A program made the position numbers and the translations under genes. A DNA stretch of 64,000 nucleotides from Bartonella bovis 91-4 (GTDB lineage Bacteria; Pseudomonadota; Alphaproteobacteria; Rhizobiales; Rhizobiaceae), in NCBI RefSeq assembly GCF_000384965.1, contig NZ_CM001844.1, positions 1,560,668 through 1,624,667 on the forward strand. Reading direction: 5' to 3'. A model generated the notes under the pieces. It saw nothing but the letters and a program-made list of their open reading frames with translations, made no database searches and was not told the origin of the DNA. The stretch's first letter is position 1. The number at the start of each line of letters is the position of its first letter. Below, piece after piece: positions 20,356-29,882 of this stretch.

Positions 20356-21399
20356 TTAAGAAGAAATGCGTCTTCGTGCATTAACTGCTAATCCTAATAA
20401 AACTTGATGAACAATAATTTCACCTAAAAACGGATTTTTACGGCTATCTAAAACAGCACGTTGAATTTTTTCCATAGCATAAGCAATTTGCTCCAGTCCC
20501 CAATATTTTAGGGCTTTTTCAACTGTTTTTTCTCTACGAAAAAAAATCGGTGGCCGTGCTTGAGATATGACTGCAAAAGGAGTTTTTCCTTCAACTTCCA
20601 CTTGATAGCGCAACAGCTGTAATTGTTGAAAATGCCTTTGTGCTGTACTCAAAACAAAGAAAAGCGTATTTTGCATAGCCGTATATCGACTAAAATGCAT
20701 CTCAAAGCCCGTCACATCCCCCAGTAAAATAGCATCAATGACTTCATCTTGAGAAAGAGCGCTAGCTTCACTTACCACAGTCTTCACATCCTCAAGAGTA
20801 ATTTGTTCTTTCTTTAGAGCATAAAGACAAAGCTTTTCCAACTCACCACGCGAAATAAGACGGTCTGCCCCCAAACTTTCGTATAACCACTTGCGCGCTT
20901 CCAAAGAAAGAGTCATTTTAAAACCACTCAAAACCTCATCTATCACTTTATCAAGAGAACGGGTATCATCCGCATAACAGGGCAAAGCCATTGCTGTTGA
21001 TGCTGTTTCAACAATATTGCGTAACCCCACCCCTTTTTTCAGATCCCCTGCTTCAATTAAAATAAAACATGCTTTTGGTGGTTCTTTAATTAAAAGTTTA
21101 AGAGCCGCAAGAAAACCTTTTTGATTCGCACCATTAGATATCCATATCAAACGATCACCGCCAAAAAGTGATATAGTATGTGCTTCATCTTGTAATCGCA
21201 CAGGATCTTTATCAATCTCAATTGCATTGAGACGAATCGTAGAAAAAGGGTCCTCTATTGCTACTTGCGTCAATTTAGCAAAACGCTGCGCACGCTCACA
21301 AACAAGACCACGATCAGGACCATAAATTAAAACAATAGGAAAAGAACGCGAAAAATGCGTTAGAAAATGATCAACTTCATGTGCTTTCTTTACAGCCAA
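20356..21399 (-). CDS. holA: DNA polymerase III delta subunit
   Basis: The clamp-loader wrench that opens the beta sliding clamp. It has 347 residues, the normal length. An N-terminal AAA+-like fold carries VLIYGPDRGLVCERA in place of a working Walker A, as expected for delta. ISLFGGDRLIWISNG and FILIEAGDLKKG follow, and a helical C-terminal collar is present. In Rhizobiales it usually sits in parB-holA-lptE-leuS; here it is 35 kb away from parB and flanked by empty DNA, indicating rearrangement and loss around it. Confidence 0.93.
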   Translation of the reverse strand: MAVKKAHEVDHFLTHFSRSFPIVLIYGPDRGLVCERAQRFAKLTQVAIEDPFSTIRLNAIEIDKDPVRLQDEAHTISLFGGDRLIWISNGANQKGFLAALKLLIKEPPKACFILIEAGDLKKGVGLRNIVETASTAMALPCYADDTRSLDKVIDEVLSGFKMTLSLEARKWLYESLGADRLISRGELEKLCLYALKKEQITLEDVKTVVSEASALSQDEVIDAILLGDVTGFEMHFSRYTAMQNTLFFVLSTAQRHFQQLQLLRYQVEVEGKTPFAVISQARPPIFFRREKTVEKALKYWGLEQIAYAMEKIQRAVLDSRKNPFLGEIIVHQVLLGLAVNARRRISS

Positions 21400-22226
21400 A
21401 ATATCAATCCATTATTGTAGATCATTTCAAAAACTTCACTGGGAACCTTTTAAACCATGCCAATAAAGTCACCAAAAAAACCACCAACACTTAACTTATA
21501 CTTTTTTTAGTGCATGTCCAAGATCATTCTTCCTCCACGCACTATCTTTGTGCACATCTGTACACTGATCCCTTATATTCAAAAACCTGATAGATAAAAT
21601 ACATCATCATAATCGTAATTAACCCATTCTTTTTTTAACAATCTTTTCAGTTAAATATATTAAAAATCAATCACTTAACATATCTAATACTGAAACTGTA
21701 TTTATTTAACTCCAAAACATCCTCTTGCATTAAAGTAGCAACCATACATGAGATAGATCTCATCTATACTGTTTACTCAATAAACTAACCTACACGATTA
21801 TGAAAAACTTTAGCAAACTTAAAACTTCATTGAGTAATTCTATTTGGAAAAAACTGTCACTTCTCATGACTTAAAATTTGAATAAAATTTTCAATGTCTC
21901 CCGAAGTATCACAAACATCAATTTTTAAATTGTCAAAAAACCATCGTAACTGGATAATCAACTTGAAAAACACAAATAACGCTGCCAAACTTCCTATTTA
22001 TTGATAAACAAAAGAGTATATTGCTTAAACTTGCAACCACTTACCCTCCCGCGGGAAAAATATTCTCGCTAAAACATAAAGTAAAATCAATTATTCAAAA
22101 CTATTAGAAGCAATAATTGTCATAAATACTTTTTTAACATTGAAAAATAAATTTTACTGAAACGTTATTTTTTTGTTGCAATTCAAATAATGCTACGTCA
22201 TACAAAAAGCGTTTAAGAATGTGTGA
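21400..22226. other. Long empty spacer upstream of tRNA-Gly
   Basis: These 827 bases hold no supported gene. The last ~50 bases probably hold the tRNA promoter: TTGCAA at 22176-22181, then 17 bases, then CATACA at 22199-22204, about 22 bases ahead of the tRNA. This is a weak match and low confidence. The spacer may be a graveyard of lptE/leuS-type neighbours of holA, but I could not read any remnant. Confidence 0.45.
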
Positions 22227-22301
22227 GCGGGTGTAGCTCAGGGGTAGAGCACAACCTTGCCAAGGTTGGGGTCGTGGGTTCGAATCCCATCGCCCGCTCC
22301 A
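22227..22301 (+). tRNA. tRNA-Gly (GCC), CCA encoded
   Basis: Cloverleaf read by eye. Acceptor GCGGGTG pairs with CGCCCGC, and a D-arm with GGGGTAGAGC follows. The anticodon stem is CAACC/GGTTG with loop TTGCCAA and anticodon GCC at 22259-22261. The T-arm holds GGTTCGAATCC, the discriminator is T, and the encoded CCA is at 22299-22301. It is 75 nt including CCA and stands alone between long spacers. Confidence 0.97.
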
Positions 22302-22837
22302 ATAAAATATATTTTACTTCCATTAAATTTACTTTGTAATGCAAAACACTTTTTCAAGTGATTCTTCACTTTTTTGAGAAGCGTTTCTCGATTTAAGTAT
22401 TTACAAAAACAATGAAGTAAATTTGCTAATTAAGTGAAATGTTCTGTAATGACTTATATTATCTGAGAATCTTCGGCCATACATACTTACTTGAATTGCA
22501 TCAAGTTGAATTGAATTTGATCAGCTATAAATATACCCTTTTCATGAAAACATAAGATCACCTTTACGCATTTAATGCGGCCACAACTAAATTATTACAT
22601 TTACATTTTAGGTTTTTATTTCTGATAAAACTTTAAATTTGTTCAGATTCCAATCTGATAAAGATCAAAACCAACTAATAGATAATAAAATCTGTTGAGA
22701 AAATTTGCTCTTATCAGCCTGTGACATTCTTAATCTCTTGCTTTATATTTTAAAAAATTAAGTATACCATAATGAAGATATTTTCCATACATATGGTGTT
22801 ATAATTAAAATCTCATTTGCAAATATTAAATAATAAT
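22302..22837. other. Intergenic spacer, no gene seen
   Basis: About 536 AT-rich bases between tRNA-Gly and the acyltransferase. It contains no recognisable gene, repeat or clear terminator. Confidence 0.5.
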
Positions 22838-23644
22838 ATGGTACTTATCCTTCGTTCTCTTCTTTTTACATTCGTTTTTTATATAGCCACCTTTGTGCAA
22901 ATGATTCTTTATGCCCCCTTTTATTTTTTAATGCCTCGTAAAAAAGCGTGGATTGTCCCTAAAACATGGGCACATGTTACATTGTTTTTACAAAAATACA
23001 TTGCTGGAACACATTATGAAATTGAAGGCTTAGAAAACCTACCAAAAGGTGCATATATTATTGCTATAAAACATCAATCCGCGTGGGAAACTTTTAGCCT
23101 TGTGCCCTATTTTGATGATCCTGCCCTTATTCTAAAACGCGAATTGATGTGGATTCCTTTTTTTGGCTGGTATATGGCCAAAACACAAGTTATCCCGATT
23201 AACCGAGCAACCCCTATTCAAACCCTCAAAATCATCATACAAAAAGCAAAACAAAAAGCAAAACAAGGGCGCCAAATTTTGATCTTCCCCGAAGGAACAC
23301 GCCGACAACCCGGTCAAGAACCAGATTATAAACCAGGCATTACTGCCCTTTACAATGAATTGAAACTTCAAGTTGTACCCATTGCCCACAACGCTGGTTT
23401 ATATTGGCCACGTAATAATTTTCGCCGTTATCCGGGAACAATTCGTGTGCGTATTCTTCCTCCTATCGAAATTGGCTTAAATAAACGTGATTTTTTAGAT
23501 AAACTAATTGAAAAAACAGAAAAAGCTTGTGATGAATTACTCTTATTAGCCGCTCAAGACTCCACTCCCCCACCTATGCCACCTTCTGCTGTTAAGAGGC
23601 TCCAAACGCTCGGTCATCCCTGGAAAGGACCTATACGTAATTAA
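22838..23644 (+). CDS. plsC: 1-acyl-sn-glycerol-3-phosphate acyltransferase family protein
   Basis: Predicted to acylate lysophosphatidic acid to phosphatidic acid at the inner membrane. It has 268 residues from the ATG at 22838; the frame opens earlier at a TTG (22817) that adds seven residues, but the ATG gives a cleaner hydrophobic N-terminus (MVLILRSLLFTFVF). Motif I is KHQSAWET, so the usual H-x4-D reads H-x4-E here. Motif III is FPEGTRRQPG and motif IV is VVPIAHNAG. A Lys/Gln-rich repeat (QKAKQKAKQG) precedes motif III. No operon partner is seen; dacA follows after ~100 bp. Confidence 0.88.
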   Translation: MVLILRSLLFTFVFYIATFVQMILYAPFYFLMPRKKAWIVPKTWAHVTLFLQKYIAGTHYEIEGLENLPKGAYIIAIKHQSAWETFSLVPYFDDPALILKRELMWIPFFGWYMAKTQVIPINRATPIQTLKIIIQKAKQKAKQGRQILIFPEGTRRQPGQEPDYKPGITALYNELKLQVVPIAHNAGLYWPRNNFRRYPGTIRVRILPPIEIGLNKRDFLDKLIEKTEKACDELLLLAAQDSTPPPMPPSAVKRLQTLGHPWKGPIRN

Positions 23645-23740
23645 ACGTTCTTTTTTTACTTTATACGTTCAAATCTATTGTATTTTAAGCTAAAATAGTT
23701 CTAAATCGCTTAAACTAAATAATAATTGGACTTAAATTGT

Positions 23741-24820
23741 ATGCGTCAATTTTTATACAGGCTCTGTTTGTCTTTCATTCTAAGTATGACAAGCACTTTG
23801 GCGCAAGCCTATCCTTTTATTTCTGTTGACGCTGCAACTGGACGAATATTAGAACATAATCAAGCTTTTGAACGATGGTATCCTGCCTCTTTAACAAAAT
23901 TAATGACCACTTATGTCATTTTTCGCGCCATGAGCACAGGAAAAATTTCACCACAAACACACATCACTATAAGCCAAAACGCATCACAAGCTTCTCCCTC
24001 TCACTCAGGTTATGAAACTGGTACCATCCTTACACTCGAGACAGCTTTAAGCGTCACTTTAGTTAAATCTGCTAATGATTTGGCCATTGCTTTAAGCGAA
24101 GCCGTTTCTGGTTCACAAAAAGCTTTTGTGCAACAAATGAATGCTCAAGCCCAACGTTTAGGTATGTTTGGAACTCATTTTGCCAATGCAAGTGGTCTGC
24201 CACATCCAGACAATTACACCACAGCACGTGATATTGCTCTTCTCGCTGTTCAAATCCGTCGGGAATTTCCCCAATATGCTCATTATTTTTCTATTCCGGC
24301 TATTGATTTTGGTGATGGGCGAAAAATTAAATTCAACTCAAACAATCTCATTAACCGTTTTAACGGAATAGATGGTATGAAAACTGGCTTTACTTGTGCC
24401 TCTGGTTTTAATCTTGTTGCTTCAGCAACTCGTAACAAACGCACGATTATCGCTGTTGTTTTAGGCTCAGATAACATTAACACAAGAGAAGGAAAAGCAG
24501 CACAATTGCTTGAAAAAGGCTTTTCTCTTCAAGGCTCTCCACAATCAACATTAGCCACTCTAAAACCTTATGGCACTAAAATGACGCAAATCACCGATAT
24601 GGATGAACAAATTTGCGATCCTGAGGTTGTAAAAAAACGCCTAGAAGACACCTTCGATAAAGAAGGGAATATTATTTTTACTTCTCCTTTAATAAACGTT
24701 TCGCCTTCTTCCGTTCTTCCTTTAACAGTACAACTCATTGCTACACCACAGGCACATAAAACTAATACAAGAATACCGCGCAAAATCCCCATTCCACATA
24801 AACGACCTTCCTATATATAA
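23741..24820 (+). CDS. D-alanyl-D-alanine carboxypeptidase (DacA/PBP5-type, S11)
   Basis: Removes the terminal D-Ala of peptidoglycan pentapeptides in the periplasm. It has 359 residues from the ATG at 23741; the frame extends to a TTG at 23726, but the ATG starts a proper signal peptide ending LAQA before YPFISVDA. The active-site triad is complete: SLTK (Ser50, Lys53), SAN in VKSANDLAIAL, and KTG in GMKTGFTCASG. The region after the catalytic domain is short and basic with no clear C-terminal amphipathic anchor. Together with the two L,D-transpeptidases in this window it can shape tetrapeptide supply for 3-3 cross-links (inference). Confidence 0.93.
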   Translation: MRQFLYRLCLSFILSMTSTLAQAYPFISVDAATGRILEHNQAFERWYPASLTKLMTTYVIFRAMSTGKISPQTHITISQNASQASPSHSGYETGTILTLETALSVTLVKSANDLAIALSEAVSGSQKAFVQQMNAQAQRLGMFGTHFANASGLPHPDNYTTARDIALLAVQIRREFPQYAHYFSIPAIDFGDGRKIKFNSNNLINRFNGIDGMKTGFTCASGFNLVASATRNKRTIIAVVLGSDNINTREGKAAQLLEKGFSLQGSPQSTLATLKPYGTKMTQITDMDEQICDPEVVKKRLEDTFDKEGNIIFTSPLINVSPSSVLPLTVQLIATPQAHKTNTRIPRKIPIPHKRPSYI

Positions 24821-24843
24821 TGAAAATAATAAATTATTATTGA

Positions 24844-24859
24844 TGATTCACGTGGAACA
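24844..24859. promoter_or_regulatory. Possible distal parS-like palindrome
   Basis: TGATTCACGTGGAACA differs at two positions from the parS consensus TGTTTCACGTGAAACA. It lies in the spacer after dacA, about 32 kb from parB. It could be an isolated ParB site or a chance match. Confidence 0.3.
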
Positions 24860-25029
24860 TAGGAAAGAAAGTAGATTATATTTCTATTACCTTCATGATC
24901 AGCTTTTCATGTTTTTCCAGTAGTTTTACTCAAATTTCTCACTAAAACATGATAACATTATCGTCGTAAATAAATTTAGCAAAATGAATATTGATCCTTT
25001 TTTGATTTTAAAAAATTATAAAATGTACG

Positions 25030-25060
25030 ATATTTTTTACAATAATATTTTTTACAATAA
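25030..25060. repeat. Two-copy 15-bp tandem repeat
   Basis: The 16-mer ATATTTTTTACAATAA occurs at 25030-25045 and again at 25045-25060, sharing one base, so the period is 15. It lies just past the stop of the YafK-type transpeptidase gene in AT-rich spacer and probably arose by slippage. Confidence 0.8.
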
Positions 25061-25069
25061 ATGTCATAT

Positions 25070-25819
25070 TTATGGTTTTATCGCACTTAAATTTTTCTCG
25101 TTAAAATGATCGAAAACATAACGTTTTTCGTGAACATCAATTTTTGAAAGCACACGCTTTTTCTCAAAGCGATCATAACCTTCTTTGAGCATCACCCAAA
25201 ATTGATAATGAGGATTGTCACGATAGCGCTTCATATTAGCATCGGTCATGCGAAAGGGGAAGGTATGTAACTGAAACTCTTTCTGCCCACCTTTAAAAGC
25301 ATCCCGTGCAAAAGCATAAATTTGCCCCATATTGCTATCAGTCATTGCATAACAGCCTACAGAAGTACAACCCCCATGAACCATAAGATAACTACCTGTA
25401 CGTCCATGTGCTTGATCATAAAGATTGGGAAAACCGATGTTAAAAGAAAGATAACGACTCGAATAAGGATTCATTTGGCTTGCGTTAACGGTATAAAAGC
25501 CTTCTGGTGTTTGATAATCCCCTTCCTTATATTTAGGCCCAAGTTCACCTGACCATTTGCAAATGTCATAACTTGCCATAAGTACAAAGCGTCCACTACG
25601 ATCTTGTTTCCAAATTTCAGCAGTATTTTCTTCCTTAAAAAAACGCATCATAATCGGTGCATATGGATCAACATTATACTCAACCATTTTACGTTGAATT
25701 TCTTTTGGCAATGGCTGCTTAACTTTAGCCCGAATAGAGGGGGGCAACCGCTCCTGACACGCTGACAATATCCCAGTTGCTAACAAAAAAAATAATAAAA
25801 AACATCGATTTAATTTCAT
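25070..25819 (-). CDS. YafK-type L,D-transpeptidase lipoprotein
   Basis: A 249-residue lipoprotein from the ATG at 25819: MKLNRCFLLFFLLATGILSAC has a lipobox LSAC. The longer frame to 25903 would overlap accA and place the signal peptide inside, so I reject it. The catalytic domain has YLMVHGGCTSVGCYAM with the family His and Cys (HGxC...SxGC). This is the COG3034 branch, which in E. coli (YafK/DpaA) cleaves the link between Braun lipoprotein and peptidoglycan and in others makes cross-links; which activity applies here is open. It is unrelated in detail to the short enzyme at 9.9 kb. It lies 44 bp after accA. Confidence 0.87.
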   Translation of the reverse strand: MKLNRCFLLFFLLATGILSACQERLPPSIRAKVKQPLPKEIQRKMVEYNVDPYAPIMMRFFKEENTAEIWKQDRSGRFVLMASYDICKWSGELGPKYKEGDYQTPEGFYTVNASQMNPYSSRYLSFNIGFPNLYDQAHGRTGSYLMVHGGCTSVGCYAMTDSNMGQIYAFARDAFKGGQKEFQLHTFPFRMTDANMKRYRDNPHYQFWVMLKEGYDRFEKKRVLSKIDVHEKRYVFDHFNEKNLSAIKP

Positions 25820-25863
25820 TAAAATAAAACCTAATCTATAAAATCTCACACAAACTGCTTCAA

Positions 25864-26820
25864 TTAAGCCAAAGAACGCCCAATTTGAAGATATTTTTCC
25901 CAACGCTCCTGCTTTATAGTTTCACCATCCTTACCCGCCATAGACTGTAAAGCAATAGAAATAATATTGCCTGTCGTTTCCATAACATTTTCCTTCCCTC
26001 GATGTGCTCCCCCCAAAGGCTCAGGAATAATGCCATCAATAACCTTTAGCTTATAAAGATCTTGAGCAGTAATATGCATATTGGTTGCCGCATCTTTCGC
26101 ACGAGTTGAATCACGCCATAAAATAGAAGCTGCCCCTTCTGGTGAAATAACTGAATAAATCGAATGCTCCAACATATACACCTTATTAGCTGCAGCGATC
26201 GCTATCGCCCCTCCAGAACCACCTTCTCCAATAATGACCGAAACAACTGGAACGCGCAGACGTAAAGTTGCCGCTGTTGACTGTGCAATTGCCTCTGCTT
26301 GTCCACGTTCTTCAGCACTCACACCCGGATAAGCACCCGCTGTATCGACAAAAGTTAACAATGGCAAGTCAAAACGGTCAGCCATTTCCATGATGCGCAC
26401 AGCTTTGCGATAACCCTCCGGGCGAGCAGAACCAAAATTATGGCGCAAACGCGTTTGTGTATCATGGCCTTTTTCTTGACCTATATAAGCGACTGCCTCA
26501 CCTTTAAAGCGCGCAAAACCAGCCTGAATAGCCTCATCTTCAGCAAATTTACGATCGCCGGCCAAAGGTGTAACATCACTCAACAAATATGACGAATAAT
26601 CCATAAAATGAGGTCGATTAGGATGGCGTGCCACTTGTGTTTTTTGCCACGGTGATAATTTTTTATAAAGATCGCGCAAAGCTATTTGAGAACGCATCTC
26701 AAGACGCGCAATCTCATCTTTCATATCAAGACTACCCTTTTCTTGAGCAATCTTTTTCAATTCAAGAATTTGCACATCTAAATCAGCAACAGGTTTTTCA
26801 AAATCAAGATAATTATACAT
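25864..26820 (-). CDS. accA: Acetyl-CoA carboxylase carboxyltransferase subunit alpha
   Basis: Forms malonyl-CoA with AccD in the A2B2 carboxyltransferase. It has 318 residues, full length. An N-terminal helical region starts YLDFEKPVADLD. The crotonase-like fold has TFVDTAGAYPG, IGEGGSGGAIA (oxyanion glycine loop) and YSVISPEGAASILWRD. It follows xerD in the same direction (77-bp gap), a common Rhizobiales pair, and precedes the YafK-type gene. Confidence 0.97.
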   Translation of the reverse strand: MYNYLDFEKPVADLDVQILELKKIAQEKGSLDMKDEIARLEMRSQIALRDLYKKLSPWQKTQVARHPNRPHFMDYSSYLLSDVTPLAGDRKFAEDEAIQAGFARFKGEAVAYIGQEKGHDTQTRLRHNFGSARPEGYRKAVRIMEMADRFDLPLLTFVDTAGAYPGVSAEERGQAEAIAQSTAATLRLRVPVVSVIIGEGGSGGAIAIAAANKVYMLEHSIYSVISPEGAASILWRDSTRAKDAATNMHITAQDLYKLKVIDGIIPEPLGGAHRGKENVMETTGNIISIALQSMAGKDGETIKQERWEKYLQIGRSLA

Positions 26821-26897
26821 TGTCTCTAACTTACTTATATATAAGTTATATATCTATAATTTATTTTTAAAATATTCTTCAAAATATTACTCCCTGT

Positions 26898-27836
26898 TTA
26901 CCCGGCCTTATGCTGATCGGCAAGTGGGTGATTCTCATTAACCAAACAATACAGCCTTTCTTCCAATACATGTGTATAAATCTGAGTAGTAGAAATATCA
27001 CAATGCCCTAATAAATTCTGAACCACACGTAAATCAGCACCATTTTGCAAAAGATGACTAGCAAAAGCATGGCGCAACACATGGGGAGAAAAGCTGCTGC
27101 TTTTCACCCCTGCTCTTGTAGCGAGATCTTTTAATCCTCGTGCAACAAACTGGCGGGCAATATATCCTGTTGATGAGCGAGCAGGAAAAAGATAAAAGTT
27201 TGCCGCATCTTTACCTTGATCACGCAACACCAACCACTGAGAAATAACTTGGCACGCCTTAGCTGATAAGAGGACCATACGTTCTTTTTCTCCCTTACCA
27301 CGAACAACAATAAATTGCTCCTTTCCCCGTACTGCTTGAACCGGAAGACTCACCAACTCACTAATACGTAATCCTGTTGCATAAAGCATTTCAACCAATA
27401 CTTGAAGACGCAACGCGCGCAGATGATCTTTCGATCCATGATCTGCTTGATCTACTTCTAGTTGCGCACGATCAAGTAACTTTGTCACCATATTTTCACT
27501 TATAGTTTTTGGCAAAAGACGTCTTTGACGAGGCGTATCAATATCATGAGAAGGATCATCTGTCCTTAATCCTTCAGCATAAAGAAATTGATAAAACTGA
27601 CGCAAAGTCGATAAACGACGTGCTTGTGAAGTAGCTGCAAAACCAGCAGTATGCATAAATGACAAAAGACTAATTAAATCTTCTCTTTGTGCCGAAAAAA
27701 GTGAAACAGAGCGTGAACACAATTGCTCATGTGCCCATTGTAAATCATGCTGATAAGCTGCAAGTGTATGGAAACAAGCCCCTCGTTCAGCACTCATCAT
27801 TTCAAGAAAACGATCTATCACAACACTACTTTTCAT
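26898..27836 (-). CDS. xerD: Tyrosine recombinase XerD
   Basis: Resolves chromosome dimers at dif with XerC. It has 312 residues. The N-terminal SAM-like core-binding domain (FLEMMSAERGACFHTLAAYQ) is followed by the catalytic domain with Arg in YATGLRISEL, Lys in VRGKGEKER, HVLRHAFASHLL (His-x-x-Arg) and GHCDISTTQIYTHV with the nucleophilic Tyr. The accA linkage and divergent aroK-aroB favour XerD over XerC. No attachment or integrase context is seen, so it is the housekeeping enzyme and not a mobile-element integrase. Confidence 0.92.
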   Translation of the reverse strand: MKSSVVIDRFLEMMSAERGACFHTLAAYQHDLQWAHEQLCSRSVSLFSAQREDLISLLSFMHTAGFAATSQARRLSTLRQFYQFLYAEGLRTDDPSHDIDTPRQRRLLPKTISENMVTKLLDRAQLEVDQADHGSKDHLRALRLQVLVEMLYATGLRISELVSLPVQAVRGKEQFIVVRGKGEKERMVLLSAKACQVISQWLVLRDQGKDAANFYLFPARSSTGYIARQFVARGLKDLATRAGVKSSSFSPHVLRHAFASHLLQNGADLRVVQNLLGHCDISTTQIYTHVLEERLYCLVNENHPLADQHKAG

Positions 27837-28069
27837 GGATCTGCTTTCAAAAACACATTACATAAATTAAAAAACATTGCTATGCATATTTTTTGTTATG
27901 AATTCAATCCAAAACAAACACTACCATAAGATTGAAAAAAGCCGATTACAATGGAAGAAACTTATCAAAAACCGGGTTAATATTGGCATAAATAAATTAT
28001 CCTAAAAACATTACCTAATGTTTATCATGCCTGACAAAGATTAACAGAAATTGATTTTAAAGCAGATAA

Positions 28070-28672
28070 ATGCCGAAAAAAATCATGGAAAATAAACAGC
28101 CTCAAAATATTCCAATAACACAAATAAAAAACCAGCTACTATCACATCTTAACCAAAAAGCACTTGTATTTGTTGGTCTCATGGGTTCAGGAAAATCCGT
28201 TATTGGAAAACATGTCGCCACTATGCTCAATTTACCATTTTATGATTCCGATCAAGAAGTCGAAAAAGCTGCGCAAATGACAATTACCCAATTATTTGAA
28301 ATGTATGGTGAATCAAAATTTCGCGCTCTTGAACAGCAAGTTATTCTAAATATCATCAAAAAAGGTCCTCTTATTTTGGCGACAGGTGGGGGTGCTTATA
28401 TGAACGAAGACATCCGAAAAGCTATTCATCAAAATGGTATATCCATATGGCTTAAAGCAGATCTTCACGTTCTCATAAAGCGCATTTTATGGGGGGGTGC
28501 GAGACCATTGCTTCAAACAGCAAATCCTAAAGAAACGATGCAAAAACTCATGGAACAGCGCTACCCTATTTATGCACAAGCAAACTTAACAATTAATAAC
28601 CATGCAGAATATTGTCATATAGTAGCACACAATGTGATACGGTCTGTACAACGCTATTTGTCCACGAAATAA
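28070..28672 (+). CDS. aroK: Shikimate kinase
   Basis: Phosphorylates shikimate at the 3-hydroxyl with ATP. It has 200 residues. Walker A is GLMGSGKS (residues ~36-43), followed by YDSDQEVE (Mg/shikimate Asp), FRALEQQV with the shikimate-binding Arg, and ATGGGAYM. A ~30-residue N-terminal extension precedes the fold; the ATG at codon 6 is an alternative start. It lies 17 bp ahead of aroB and is divergent from xerD, the normal Rhizobiales arrangement. Confidence 0.95.
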   Translation: MPKKIMENKQPQNIPITQIKNQLLSHLNQKALVFVGLMGSGKSVIGKHVATMLNLPFYDSDQEVEKAAQMTITQLFEMYGESKFRALEQQVILNIIKKGPLILATGGGAYMNEDIRKAIHQNGISIWLKADLHVLIKRILWGGARPLLQTANPKETMQKLMEQRYPIYAQANLTINNHAEYCHIVAHNVIRSVQRYLSTK

Positions 28673-28689
28673 CGATAAAGATAAAAAGC

Positions 28690-29823
28690 ATGCAAACCAA
28701 AATCGTTACTGTTAAACTGAACAAACACTGTTATGATGTTGTTATTGGCTCAGGTTTGATTGCACAAGCAGCTTTAAAGATTAAGCATTATTTGCATCAA
28801 AAGAGTTCTTATCAAACACGTTTAGCTATCGTTACAGATAAAAATGTCGCTGCTTTTCATTTAGACACATTGCAGGCAAAATTAGCAGAAAATAAAATCT
28901 GTATTATCCCTATTATCGTAGAAGCAGGAGAACAATCAAAATCGTTCTCAATTTTGCAAAATGTGATCGATAAAATTCTTGCTGCTCGTTTAGAAAGAGG
29001 CGATAGCATTATTGCTTTTGGAGGTGGTGTCATTGGTGATCTTGCAGGATTTGCTGCAAGCATTATACGCCGAGGTATGCATTTTATTCAAATGCCTACA
29101 ACACTTCTAGCACAAATTGATTCATCTGTTGGTGGAAAAACTGGAATCAATAGTCTTTATGGCAAGAATCTCATTGGTACCTTTTATCAACCCCAATGCG
29201 TTATTGCTGACACTGATGTCCTTAATACATTACCTTCACGTGAATTTCGCGCAGGTTATGCAGAAATGGCTAAATATGGCCTCATTAATCAACCTCATTT
29301 TTTTGAATGGCTTGAAAAAAACTGGCAAAAAGTCTTTTCTACGGGTCCAATACAAATAGAAGCCATTGCCCGCTCATGTCAATTTAAGGCTGATATTATA
29401 GTTCACGATGAATATGAAACGGGCCAACGTGCATTACTAAACCTTGGTCATACATTTGGACATATGCTTGAAACAGCAACCGCTTATGATTCAAACCGTT
29501 TAATCCATGGTGAAGCTGTAGCTATTGGAATAATTTTAGCCCACCAATTTTCTGAACAATTAAATTTAATCAGCCCCACAGTGACGCAACGTATTGAAAC
29601 ACATTTTAAAACCGTTGGTTTACCAACACAATTACAAGATATCCCTGGCAAACTTCCAAATGCTGAAACACTTATGACCTTTATTACCCAAGATAAAAAA
29701 GTTTCGCAAAATAATTTAACCTTTATCCTAACACGCGCACTAGGCCAATCATTTATCGCTAAAAATGTTTCACCAAATGCAGTCTTGACCTTTCTGGAAC
29801 AAAAATTAGTGAAAACTGATTAA
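28690..29823 (+). CDS. aroB: 3-dehydroquinate synthase
   Basis: Converts DAHP to 3-dehydroquinate with NAD and a metal. It has 377 residues from the ATG at 28690; an open frame back to 28612 overlaps aroK and is not needed. The NAD site is [29 protein letters not shown] follows, with [12 protein letters not shown] and HGEAVAIGI supplying metal-ligand His residues. It probably forms an operon with aroK. The tRNA-Arg gene starts 60 bp downstream. Confidence 0.96.
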   Translation: MQTKIVTVKLNKHCYDVVIGSGLIAQAALKIKHYLHQKSSYQTRLAIVTDKNVAAFHLDTLQAKLAENKICIIPIIVEAGEQSKSFSILQNVIDKILAARLERGDSIIAFGGGVIGDLAGFAASIIRRGMHFIQMPTTLLAQIDSSVGGKTGINSLYGKNLIGTFYQPQCVIADTDVLNTLPSREFRAGYAEMAKYGLINQPHFFEWLEKNWQKVFSTGPIQIEAIARSCQFKADIIVHDEYETGQRALLNLGHTFGHMLETATAYDSNRLIHGEAVAIGIILAHQFSEQLNLISPTVTQRIETHFKTVGLPTQLQDIPGKLPNAETLMTFITQDKKVSQNNLTFILTRALGQSFIAKNVSPNAVLTFLEQKLVKTD

Positions 29824-29882
29824 CTTCTATTTATTAATTGATTAATTTTTATACTTTAGTTAAAAGAATATAGGTGATTTGA

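Noticed and set aside
20250..20384. 44-codon Lys-rich frame overlapping the holA 3' end
   Set aside because: Overlaps a real gene on the other strand and shows no family or ribosome site.
25820..25903. Upstream extension of the YafK-type gene overlapping accA
   Set aside because: It would bury the lipoprotein signal peptide; the ATG at 25819 gives a proper lipobox and removes the overlap.
26898..27836. Tyrosine recombinase as the integrase of a mobile element
   Set aside because: Sequence and accA/aroK-aroB context fit housekeeping XerD; no attachment repeats or phage genes nearby.
29235..29244. TTCACGTGAA core inside aroB as a parS site
   Set aside because: Only the 10-bp core matches; about six of sixteen consensus positions fail.
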